Shown here: positions 8,780-15,864 of the stretch, one piece after another
Numbering within the stretch: position 1 is the stretch's first letter
Layout of the letters: each line of letters starts with the position of its first letter
NCBI GenBank assembly: GCA_900766815.1
Contig: CAAFWV010000031.1
Span: 16,795-80,794, forward strand
Length of the DNA stretch: 64,000 bases
DNA from: Lachnospiraceae bacterium
GTDB taxonomy: Bacteria > Bacillota > Clostridia > Lachnospirales > Lachnospiraceae
Reading direction: 5' to 3'
The notes under the pieces: generated by a model
The model's input: the letters and a program-made list of their open reading frames with translations, nothing else
What the model was told of the DNA's origin: nothing
Databases searched by the model: none
Made by a program: the position numbers and the translations under genes

Positions 8780-9667
8780 ATGTTTGATCGTATTTTCGCG
8801 AATTATCTTGTAAGTGAAGGTAAACTTGACGAGAAGAAGCTCGCAGAAGTATTCACATCACAGGCTGAGAAGAGAGTCAGGCTCGGTGTGATTGCAGTAT
8901 CTGAGAAGATGATGACCATAGAGCAGGTAGAAGAGGTTAATCAGCTTCAGGCAATCTACGACAAGAGATTCGGTGATATAGCTATTGAGAAGGGATACCT
9001 TACAGATGAGCAGGTAGGAAGACTGCTGGTACTTCAGGGCAATTCGTTCCTGGCATTTATGCAGTCGGTAATAGATAAGGGCTTCCTCACAATGAATGAG
9101 TTTGATGAGGCACTCAGTGCATATCAGCTCGAGAATGGATTTACTCTTGCCAATATGGAGGATCTTAAGAGCTGCGATATTGACAGAGTTATTCCTATAT
9201 TTATTTATGATCAGCCTGATATTATCAAGAGCCTTGCAGGTATCATGGTTAGAACCATTGCAAGACTTATTGATTATCATGTATATATCAAGAGACCCAC
9301 AGTATCTGATGCTGTTAAGTTCGAAGCACTTTGTGCTCAGCCAATCTTAGGTCAGCATAAGGTATTAACAGCAATCTCCGGTACGATTAAGGATGCATTG
9401 TTTGATATGGCTGTTGGTTTTGCGGGAAGTGAGAATGTCACAGAGGATGAGGATTGTCTCGATGCACTCTGTGAGCTTATCAACTGTGTGAACGGTCTTC
9501 TGGCTACAGAGATGAGCAGCAAGGATATTGATATCGATATGGATGCTCCATTCGCGGTAAGCGAACCCGGTACAATCGAAAGCGAAGCCATTCTTACATT
9601 GCCTATCGTTGTATATGGTAATGAGCTGAAGCTTCATTTGATTCTTGATAAGGCTTATAGCATTTAG
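8780..9667 (+). CDS. MshEN-like repeat plus CheX-like phosphatase-fold protein
   Basis: A 295-residue soluble protein. Residues 34-57 and 63-86 each run from R-[LF]-G to Q in exactly 24 residues and are separated by 5 residues (AIYDK). This is the published layout of the c-di-GMP-binding MshEN domain. Residues 5-28 form a third copy lacking RLG but keeping LV, G, L, L and Q, also followed by a 5-residue spacer; residues 93-116 are a fourth, degenerate copy. The C-terminal half (about 165-295) resembles CheX/CheC, with E232-L-I-N235 matching the E-x-x-N phosphatase signature. A CheY gene follows 14 bases later. A c-di-GMP-responsive CheY-P phosphatase is inferred, not proven; G10 of repeat two is replaced by Lys. 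Confidence 0.75.
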   Translation: MFDRIFANYLVSEGKLDEKKLAEVFTSQAEKRVRLGVIAVSEKMMTIEQVEEVNQLQAIYDKRFGDIAIEKGYLTDEQVGRLLVLQGNSFLAFMQSVIDKGFLTMNEFDEALSAYQLENGFTLANMEDLKSCDIDRVIPIFIYDQPDIIKSLAGIMVRTIARLIDYHVYIKRPTVSDAVKFEALCAQPILGQHKVLTAISGTIKDALFDMAVGFAGSENVTEDEDCLDALCELINCVNGLLATEMSSKDIDIDMDAPFAVSEPGTIESEAILTLPIVVYGNELKLHLILDKAYSI

Positions 9668-9681
9668 GGAGGTTGAGTATA

Positions 9682-10038
9682 ATGGCTAATATAATGATTG
9701 TAGATGATTCGAGAATATTGCGTAAGATATTAACCAATACACTTGTTGAGGCCGGACATACAATTGTTGCCGATGCGGGTAATGGTAAGGAGGCTCTGCT
9801 TCTCCTGGAGAAGATTAAGCCTGATCTGGTTACACTTGATATTACAATGCCTGTAATGGACGGTATTGAAGCTCTTAAGGAGATTAAGAAGAACTATCCT
9901 GATATTACGGTAATTATGGTTAGTGCAGCGGGACAGAAGAACAAGGTTCTTGAGGCACTTAAGTCAGGAGCAAGCGACTTCATCCAGAAGCCCTTCGAGC
10001 CTGAAGATGTAATAAATGTAATCAGTAAGTTCGTATAG
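9682..10038 (+). CDS. cheY: CheY-type single-domain response regulator
   Basis: A 118-residue receiver domain with no output domain. The acidic pair is in MIVDDS, the phospho-acceptor is Asp53 in LVTLDITMPVMDG, the conserved Thr/Ser is in MVSAAG and the Lys is in IQKPFEP. ATG 9682 lies 9 bases after GGGAGG; an in-frame TTG at 9673 abuts that site and is rejected. CheY-P controls the flagellar switch. Pairing with the upstream MshEN/CheX-like gene under its own promoter suggests that gene acts on this regulator. It may be the only CheY, or one of several; other fla genes lie outside the window. Confidence 0.96.
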   Translation: MANIMIVDDSRILRKILTNTLVEAGHTIVADAGNGKEALLLLEKIKPDLVTLDITMPVMDGIEALKEIKKNYPDITVIMVSAAGQKNKVLEALKSGASDFIQKPFEPEDVINVISKFV

Positions 10039-10050
10039 AATTGATAATTT

Positions 10051-10082
10051 GAGCCGCGGAGTGTGCTTCGCGGCTCTTTTTT
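10051..10082 (+). terminator. Rho-independent terminator after cheY
   Basis: GAGCCGCG (10051-10058) pairs perfectly with CGCGGCTC (10069-10076), followed by a run of six T. It ends the MshEN-CheX/cheY transcript. Confidence 0.93.
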
Positions 10083-10084
10083 AT

Positions 10085-10207
10085 CGTATAGGAAATTGCT
10101 TTCCTATACGACAAAAGCCTCCGGCAGGATGCGCACTCGCGCGTAATGAAAATGTTGCTGACGCAACCGCGCTCGGCGCGAGCATATCGCAAACGATATG
10201 CTTTTTT
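10085..10207. repeat. Intergenic cluster of palindromes
   Basis: Three hairpins lie close together: CGTATAGGAA/TTCCTATACG (10085-10094 with 10101-10110), GCTCG/CGAGC (10171-10175 with 10179-10183) and GCATATCG/CGATATGC (10182-10189 with 10194-10201). The last is followed by TTTTTT and could act as a second terminator. The stretch is GC-richer than its surroundings and has the look of a dispersed palindromic element. An open frame through it is not credible as a gene. Confidence 0.6.
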
Positions 10208-10249
10208 ATTAAAAAGTGCCTGAATTTAATGGAAATAGATAAAAATTTC

Positions 10250-10278
10250 TTGAAAATGTTTTTTCTACATGTTAAAAT
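10250..10278 (+). promoter_or_regulatory. Promoter of rpsB-tsf
   Basis: TTGAAA (10250-10255) and TAAAAT (10273-10278) are separated by 17 bases. Transcription should start near 10286, giving a leader of about 127 bases before rpsB. Confidence 0.82.
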
Positions 10279-10285
10279 ATCGAAT

Positions 10286-10412
10286 GTTGCGAAATAAGCA
10301 CGTATCGGGATAATTCGCCGGTGCGCATCGCGGTCTTACGGGACTTGCAAGCGTTGCGAAAGGATATTAATCCATACCGGTACGGAAGTATTTAACCAAT
10401 TGGAGGTAAAAA
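10286..10412 (+). ncRNA. Candidate structured leader RNA of rpsB
   Basis: The leader can fold as a closed multi-helix unit. CGTATCGG (10311-10318) pairs with CCGGTACG (10377-10384) with one G-U. Inside it CGCATCGC (10324-10331) pairs with GCGTTGCG (10351-10358) with one mismatch, and GGAT/ATCC (10362-10365 with 10370-10373) forms a short hairpin. The ribosome site TTGGAGG lies just after the closing helix. By analogy with other ribosomal-protein leaders it may be an S2 autoregulatory site. No covariation was tested. Confidence 0.5.
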
Positions 10413-11168
10413 ATGAGCGTAATTTCAATGAAGCAGTTACTCGAGGCAGGTGTTCACTTTGGACATCAGACAAGAAGATGGAACCCCAAAATGGCTCCTT
10501 ATATCTTCACAGAGAGAAATGGTATCCACATCATCGATCTTCAGAAGACAGTAGGTCTTGTTGATGATGCATACAAGGCAGTATTCGATATCGCCAACGA
10601 AGGCGGTACCATTCTTTTCGTAGGTACCAAGAAGCAGGCTCAGGATGCAGTTAAGACTGAGGCAGAGCGTTGCGGTATGTACTATGTAAATGAGAGATGG
10701 TTAGGTGGTATGCTTACCAACTTCAAGACCATCCAGACAAGAATTGACAGATTAAAGGCTATCGAGAAGATGAGCGAGGACGGCACTTTCGAAGTACTTC
10801 CCAAGAAGGAAGTAATCCAGATTAAGAAGGAGTGGGAGAAGCTTGAGAAGAACATCGGTGGTATCAAGGATATGACAAGAATTCCCGATGCTATCTTTGT
10901 AGTAGATCCTAAGAAGGAAGCCATCTGTGTTAAGGAGGCTCGTTCTCTCGGTATTACACTTATTGGTATTGGTGATACAAACTGTGATCCTGAAGAGCTT
11001 GATTACATCATTCCCGGTAATGATGATGCCATCAGAGCCGTTAAGCTTATCGTTGGTAAGATGGCTGATGCAGTTATCGAGGCTAATCAGGGTGAGGCAG
11101 TATACGTAGAGACAGCAGAGGCTGAGGCTACAGACATTGAAGAAGTAGCTGCTGATGCAGAAAACTAA
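10413..11168 (+). CDS. rpsB: 30S ribosomal protein S2
   Basis: S2 binds late to the small-subunit head-body junction and is needed for S1 or mRNA docking. The 251-residue sequence has the classic N-terminus MKQLLEAGVHFGHQTRRWNP, the central MYYVNERWLGGMLTNFKTI and DAIFVVDPKKEAICVKEA, and the usual acidic C-terminal tail. The start follows TTGGAGG. It heads the conserved rpsB-tsf pair, 22 bases before tsf. It follows the fla/che operon as in many Firmicutes. Confidence 0.99.
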   Translation: MSVISMKQLLEAGVHFGHQTRRWNPKMAPYIFTERNGIHIIDLQKTVGLVDDAYKAVFDIANEGGTILFVGTKKQAQDAVKTEAERCGMYYVNERWLGGMLTNFKTIQTRIDRLKAIEKMSEDGTFEVLPKKEVIQIKKEWEKLEKNIGGIKDMTRIPDAIFVVDPKKEAICVKEARSLGITLIGIGDTNCDPEELDYIIPGNDDAIRAVKLIVGKMADAVIEANQGEAVYVETAEAEATDIEEVAADAEN

Positions 11169-11190
11169 GATTCACGTCTAGGAGGTAATT

Positions 11191-12114
11191 ATGGCAATTA
11201 CAGCAGGAATGGTTAAGGAGCTGCGTGAGATTTCAGGCGCAGGTATGATGGATTGTAAGAAGGCACTTACAGAGTGCAATGGAGATATGGATGAGGCTAT
11301 TGAGTACCTTCGTAAGTCAGGTGCTATGAAGGCTGAGAAGAAGGCCAGCAGAATTGCTGCTGAGGGTATCTGCCGTATAGCAATTGACGGTGGTAAGGCA
11401 GCTGTTGTTGAGGTTAACTCAGAGACAGACTTCGTTGCTAAGAATGAGGTATTCCAGAGCTTCGTTGAGACTGTTGCTAAGCAGGCACTTGCTTCAGATG
11501 CAGCAGATGTTGAGGGACTTCTTCAGGAGTCATTCTTAGGTGATTCATCTAAGACAGTTAAGGAAGCACTTGTTGAGAAGGTTGCTACAATCGGTGAGAA
11601 CCTCAATATCAGAAGATTTGAGAAGGTTGAGGCTGACCAGGTTGTCGGATATATCCACGGTGGCGGAAGAATCGGTGTTATCGTTGCAGCTGAGACAAAT
11701 GTTAAGAATGATGCAATCGAAGAGGCTCTTAAGAATATTGCTATGCAGGTAGCAGCTCTTAATCCCAAGTATGTATCTGATGCAGAGGTATCTGCTGAGT
11801 ACATCGAGCATGAGAAGGAGATTCTCAAGGCTCAGATTCTTGCAGATCCTAAGGAGAGCCAGAAGCCTGAGAAGGTTATCGACGGTATGATCAACGGTCG
11901 TATCAAGAAGGAGCTCAAGGAAGTATGCCTTATGGATCAGGTATATGTTAAGGCTGAGGATGGCAAGCAGACAGTTGCTCAGTATGTTGACGCTGTTGCT
12001 AAGGCTAACGGAGCAGATCTTAAGGTTGTTAAGTTCGTTCGTTTTGAGACAGGAGAAGGTCTTGAGAAGAAGAACGAGGACTTCGCAGCTGAGGTTGCAG
12101 CACAGTTAGGCTAA
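11191..12114 (+). CDS. tsf: Elongation factor Ts
   Basis: EF-Ts is the guanine nucleotide exchange factor for EF-Tu. The signature LREISGAGMMDCKKAL is at the N-terminus and VEVNSETDFVAKNEVF is near residue 75, with the coiled-coil and C-terminal modules following to 307 residues, a normal bacterial length. AGGAGG lies 5 bases before the ATG. A strong terminator follows. The usual next genes pyrH and frr are absent here; an aromatic amino-acid operon follows instead. Confidence 0.99.
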   Translation: MAITAGMVKELREISGAGMMDCKKALTECNGDMDEAIEYLRKSGAMKAEKKASRIAAEGICRIAIDGGKAAVVEVNSETDFVAKNEVFQSFVETVAKQALASDAADVEGLLQESFLGDSSKTVKEALVEKVATIGENLNIRRFEKVEADQVVGYIHGGGRIGVIVAAETNVKNDAIEEALKNIAMQVAALNPKYVSDAEVSAEYIEHEKEILKAQILADPKESQKPEKVIDGMINGRIKKELKEVCLMDQVYVKAEDGKQTVAQYVDAVAKANGADLKVVKFVRFETGEGLEKKNEDFAAEVAAQLG

Positions 12115-12133
12115 TAATAAATAATAGACTACA

Positions 12134-12166
12134 GGGTCCTATCTCAATTTGGGGTAGGACCTTTTT
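12134..12166 (+). terminator. Rho-independent terminator after tsf
   Basis: GGTCCTA (12135-12141) pairs with TAGGACC (12155-12161), followed by TTTTT. It separates rpsB-tsf from the aromatic operon. Confidence 0.9.
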
Positions 12167-12236
12167 GTATTATGTGGTAAAATTATACAGTGTATGCTTA
12201 GGCGTAATATATCCTGCAGGGAAAAGGGAGCAGATT

Positions 12237-13088
12237 ATGGGAACGAACAATTCTAAGGTCAGAGTGGCCTATACCGGAGTTGAGGGCGCTTTTGCCCATA
12301 TTGCGGCAGGCAAGATAATGCCGGATGCGACAAGAGTAAGCTATCACAGCTTCAGGGCGGCATATATGGCAGTTGTAAACGGTGAGTGTGAATATGCCGT
12401 GCTGCCTATCGAGAACAGCTTTGCAGGTGAGGTCGGACAGGTGATGGATCTGTTGTTTGAGGGTGACCTCTATATCAGGGGAATCTATTCGCTTCATGTG
12501 ACCCAGAATCTGCTCGGAGTTAAGGGCAGCAGCGAGTCGACTGTCAAGAAGGTAATCAGCCATTACCAGGCAATTGATCAGTGCTGTGAGTACTTAAGCA
12601 GGATGGGCTATGAGACGGAGACCGCAACCAATACGGCTGCAGCAGCCAAGCAGGTGGCCGAGATGAAGGATGACAGTATCGCTGCCATTGCAAGTATTGA
12701 GACAGCTAAGCTGTACGGTCTTGATGTGATCAAAGCCAATATTAATGATGTTGCAGACAATACAACAAAGTTTGCAGTGCTTGAGAGAAGGATGTCTGAG
12801 GTAATAGTACCTGATTCGGACAGGACGGATGTCTATGCAATCATGTTCACTATTCCCAATGAGCCGGGAGGACTTGCTAAGATATTGATGACACTCGGAA
12901 TCTTCGGCTACAACATGAGAGTAATCAGAAGCAGACCGCTTAAGGGACACAACTGGACCTACTATTTCTATACTGAGGCTGAGGGTGACAGGTCGTCGCT
13001 CGGACAGGCGATGATAGAGGGCTTGAAAAAGAACTGTCAGATGGTTAAGGTTCTCGGACATTACACAGAGGTAGATGAGCTTAAGTAA
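12237..13088 (+). CDS. pheA: Prephenate dehydratase with ACT domain
   Basis: Converts prephenate to phenylpyruvate, the committed step to phenylalanine. ATG 12237 is preceded by AAGGGAG at 6 bases, giving 283 residues; earlier in-frame codons lack a ribosome site. Residues about 8-185 are the dehydratase (AYTGVEGAFAH, LPIENSFAG, TATNTAAAA) and about 200-270 the ACT domain. No chorismate mutase domain is fused. Two motifs depart from consensus: the catalytic TRF is TKF (in DNTTKFAVL), and the Phe-binding ESRP is RSRP. Activity is likely, but feedback inhibition may be altered. It heads the aromatic operon. Confidence 0.95.
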   Translation: MGTNNSKVRVAYTGVEGAFAHIAAGKIMPDATRVSYHSFRAAYMAVVNGECEYAVLPIENSFAGEVGQVMDLLFEGDLYIRGIYSLHVTQNLLGVKGSSESTVKKVISHYQAIDQCCEYLSRMGYETETATNTAAAAKQVAEMKDDSIAAIASIETAKLYGLDVIKANINDVADNTTKFAVLERRMSEVIVPDSDRTDVYAIMFTIPNEPGGLAKILMTLGIFGYNMRVIRSRPLKGHNWTYYFYTEAEGDRSSLGQAMIEGLKKNCQMVKVLGHYTEVDELK

Positions 13089-13091
13089 AAT

Positions 13092-14198
13092 ATGAAGAAT
13101 ACATTTGGTGATAATTTAGCAATTACAATATTTGGAGAGAGCCACGGAGAATACATAGGTGTGGTTCTGGACGGACTGGCTCCGGGAATTGAGGTTAACG
13201 ACGAGACGATAAAAGCGATGCTTGAGCTCAGACGTCCCGCGGGAAGGATATCTACAACCAGGGTTGAGATGGATGAATACAGAATAGTAAGCGGAGTATT
13301 CGAGGGCAGAACCACGGGAACGGCTCTCACCATTATTATTCCGAACAGTGTCCAGAGGAGTAAGGATTATTCCAAGACCAGACCGATTCCTCGTCCGGGT
13401 CATGCTGATTATACTGCCTATGCCAAGTATCACGGCTTTGAGGATTATAGGGGAGGCGGACATTTCTCGGGAAGGATTACTGCAGCCATTGTTGCGGCAG
13501 GCGGAATTGTTATGCCTGCATTAAATAAGAAGGGCGTATATATAGGCAGTCATATAAAGAGATGCGCAGGTGTCAATGACAGAGACTTTAATGATTACCT
13601 TGAAGATATCGAAGTACTTAGTTCGAGCGCTTTTGCCGTACTTGACATTGAGGCTAAGGAAGAGATGATAAGCAGGGCCGAAGCAGCAGCAAGAGAGGGC
13701 GACAGCGTAGGCGGAATCCTGGAGACTGCCATAATCGGATTGCCGGCAGGACTTGGTGAGCCGTGGTTTGACTCAATAGAAAGCAAGCTTTCACATGCCA
13801 TGTTCGGAATACCTGCCGTGAAGGGAATAGAGTTCGGAGCAGGCTTTGACATGGTGGATGCCAGGGGAAGCGAATATAATGACCCGTTCAGGATGTGCGG
13901 TGACAGAGTGATTACGACGACTAATAACAATGGCGGAATCAACGGCGGAATTACCAATGGAATGCCGGTGCTGATGCGTCTTGCCATTAAGCCGACACCT
14001 TCTATATACAAGCAGCAGGAGTCTGTTAATATGTTTGAGGGAGTGAATGCAGACCTCATTATCGAGGGCAGACATGACCCTGCGATTATTCACAGGGCAC
14101 GAATTGTTGCAGACAGTCTGGTTGCCGTAGTTATCTATGATATTCTGGCAGGCAGATATGGAACGGATTATTTTGCGGGAAGCAAAGAGGATAAGTAG
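13092..14198 (+). CDS. aroC: Chorismate synthase
   Basis: FMN-dependent enzyme that converts EPSP to chorismate, the last step of the common aromatic pathway. The family signatures GESHGEYIG at the N-terminus, RPGHADYT near residue 100 and the GGGHFSGRITA loop are present, and the 368-residue length is normal. The ATG comes 3 bases after pheA and 1 base before aroEK, so translation is probably coupled. Its ribosome site is weak, consistent with coupling. Confidence 0.99.
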   Translation: MKNTFGDNLAITIFGESHGEYIGVVLDGLAPGIEVNDETIKAMLELRRPAGRISTTRVEMDEYRIVSGVFEGRTTGTALTIIIPNSVQRSKDYSKTRPIPRPGHADYTAYAKYHGFEDYRGGGHFSGRITAAIVAAGGIVMPALNKKGVYIGSHIKRCAGVNDRDFNDYLEDIEVLSSSAFAVLDIEAKEEMISRAEAAAREGDSVGGILETAIIGLPAGLGEPWFDSIESKLSHAMFGIPAVKGIEFGAGFDMVDARGSEYNDPFRMCGDRVITTTNNNGGINGGITNGMPVLMRLAIKPTPSIYKQQESVNMFEGVNADLIIEGRHDPAIIHRARIVADSLVAVVIYDILAGRYGTDYFAGSKEDK

Positions 14199-14199
14199 A

Positions 14200-15447
14200 A
14201 TGGAATACGGGCTTATCGGTGAACACTTAGGGCACAGCTTCTCTAAGGAGATTCACAATAGAATTGCCGATTATGATTATATACTGAAGGAGATTGAGCC
14301 TTGGAAGCTAACCGACTTTATTACAGCAAGGGAATATAGGGGGCTTAATGTGACCATTCCCTATAAGCAGGCTGTGATTGAGCTTCTTGACTATGTCGAC
14401 GAGGCGGCGCTTGATATCGGTGCGGTCAATACCATTGTTAACAGGGATGGCAGGCTGTACGGATATAATACTGATTATCTGGGCATGAGGGAGCTTATCC
14501 TTAATAATGGGATGGACTTACAGGATGCGACGGTTCTAATCCTTGGCTCCGGAGGAACGTCTAAGACTGCATATAAGGTAGCGGAGAGCTTAGGTGCTAA
14601 GGAGATAATCAAGGTAAGCAGGCATCCGAAGAATGGTGAGATCACCTATGAGGAGGCATACAGGGATTATTCTTATGCGGATGCGATCATCAATACTACA
14701 CCCTGCGGTATGTATCCGGAGACTAACGGCTGCCCCATAGACATAAGCAGGTTCACTAACCTCCGCGCGGTGGTTGATGCGATATACAATCCTCTGAACA
14801 CGAGACTGGTGCTCAGTGCAAGGCAGAGAGGTATTAAGGCTTCCGGCGGACTCTATATGCTGGTGGCTCAGGCTGTCAAGGCTAGCGAGCTCTTCTTTGG
14901 CACGACCTACGACCCTGCTGTTCTTGATAATATTTTCCGTTCGATGGAGGGGCAGAAGAAGAATATTGTGCTTATCGGCATGCCGGGCTGCGGCAAGAGT
15001 ACCATAGGAATTGCCCTTAGGGACAGACTTAACAGAGAGTTTATAGATTCAGATGCAGAGATTGTAAAAAGAGCAGGAAGAGAGATTCCTCAGATATTCA
15101 GCGAATATGGTGAAGAATATTTTAGGAAGCTTGAAAGCGAAGTTATTTTTGATCTGTCAAAGAGAACCGGTATTATCATAGCTACAGGCGGTGGAGCGGT
15201 AATTAACAATAAGAATGTGGAAGAACTTAAGAAGAATGGTGAGCTTATCTGGCTTAACAGGCCGATTGAGGGCATTGTTCCGACAGATGACAGACCGCTT
15301 TCCAATGACAGGGATAAATTAATAAAGCTCTTTGCAGTAAGGGAGCCCATCTACAGGGCGGCAGCCGACAGGGAAATCGATGCCTGTGACAGTATAGAAG
15401 GAATAGTAGAAAGAATAGGAAGTATGTATGAATATCAGAATAATTAA
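14200..15447 (+). CDS. aroEK: Shikimate dehydrogenase-shikimate kinase fusion
   Basis: One 415-residue polypeptide joins two consecutive pathway enzymes. Residues 1-248 are AroE: GEHLGHSFSKEIHN (shikimate site), NVTIPYK with catalytic Lys, GAVNTIV, GYNTDYLG and the NADP loop GSGGTSKTA. Residues about 250-415 are shikimate kinase: Walker A GMPGCGKST near 261, FIDSDAEI, ATGGGAVI and the RPL lid. ATG 14200 lies 1 base after aroC with GAGG upstream. Both halves keep their key residues, so a bifunctional enzyme that converts 3-dehydroshikimate to shikimate 3-phosphate is expected. No frame break is seen at the junction. Confidence 0.95.
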   Translation: MEYGLIGEHLGHSFSKEIHNRIADYDYILKEIEPWKLTDFITAREYRGLNVTIPYKQAVIELLDYVDEAALDIGAVNTIVNRDGRLYGYNTDYLGMRELILNNGMDLQDATVLILGSGGTSKTAYKVAESLGAKEIIKVSRHPKNGEITYEEAYRDYSYADAIINTTPCGMYPETNGCPIDISRFTNLRAVVDAIYNPLNTRLVLSARQRGIKASGGLYMLVAQAVKASELFFGTTYDPAVLDNIFRSMEGQKKNIVLIGMPGCGKSTIGIALRDRLNREFIDSDAEIVKRAGREIPQIFSEYGEEYFRKLESEVIFDLSKRTGIIIATGGGAVINNKNVEELKKNGELIWLNRPIEGIVPTDDRPLSNDRDKLIKLFAVREPIYRAAADREIDACDSIEGIVERIGSMYEYQNN

Positions 15448-15862
15448 CGGCCCTAATCTCAATATGCTGGGTATCAGGGAGCCTGCAATATACGGAAGAA
15501 CAACCTATGATGATCTCTGTACGCTTATAGGCAGGCATGCTGAGGAAACAGGGGTAAATATTACCTTGCTTCAGAGCAATCATGAGGGTGATCTGGTTGA
15601 TTATATCCAGCAGGCATATGGCGTGGATGATGCGATTATTATTAATCCCGGAGCCTATACCCATACATCGGTAGCAATCCTGGATGCAGCCAAGGCTGTG
15701 GGTCTTCCCATTGTTGAGGTACATATTTCCAAGGTTGAAGAAAGAGAAGACTTCAGACAGATAAGCTATATAAGACAGGCCTGTGTAAGGACTATAACAG
15801 GTCATGGAATCGCAGGATATACAGAGGCGATGGATTATCTTAAGGAGAATTACGGAGCATAA
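15428..15862 (+). CDS. aroQ: Type II 3-dehydroquinate dehydratase
   Basis: Removes water from 3-dehydroquinate to give 3-dehydroshikimate. The 144-residue sequence shows the type II hallmarks: INGPNLNMLGIREPAIYG with the active-site Tyr and Arg on the lid loop, INPGAYTHTSVAI, and VEVHISKVEEREDFR with the catalytic His. It functions as a dodecamer in known members. The start lies inside the last 20 bases of aroEK, with AGGA upstream, so it is translationally coupled. Downstream aroA begins 2 bases after its stop. Confidence 0.98.
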   Translation: MNIRIINGPNLNMLGIREPAIYGRTTYDDLCTLIGRHAEETGVNITLLQSNHEGDLVDYIQQAYGVDDAIIINPGAYTHTSVAILDAAKAVGLPIVEVHISKVEEREDFRQISYIRQACVRTITGHGIAGYTEAMDYLKENYGA

Positions 15863-15864
15863 TT

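Noticed and set aside
10049..10297. Open frame of 82 codons between cheY and rpsB
   Set aside because: It crosses a terminator and three perfect hairpins, has no ribosome site and unusual codon use. It is best read as part of a palindromic intergenic element.
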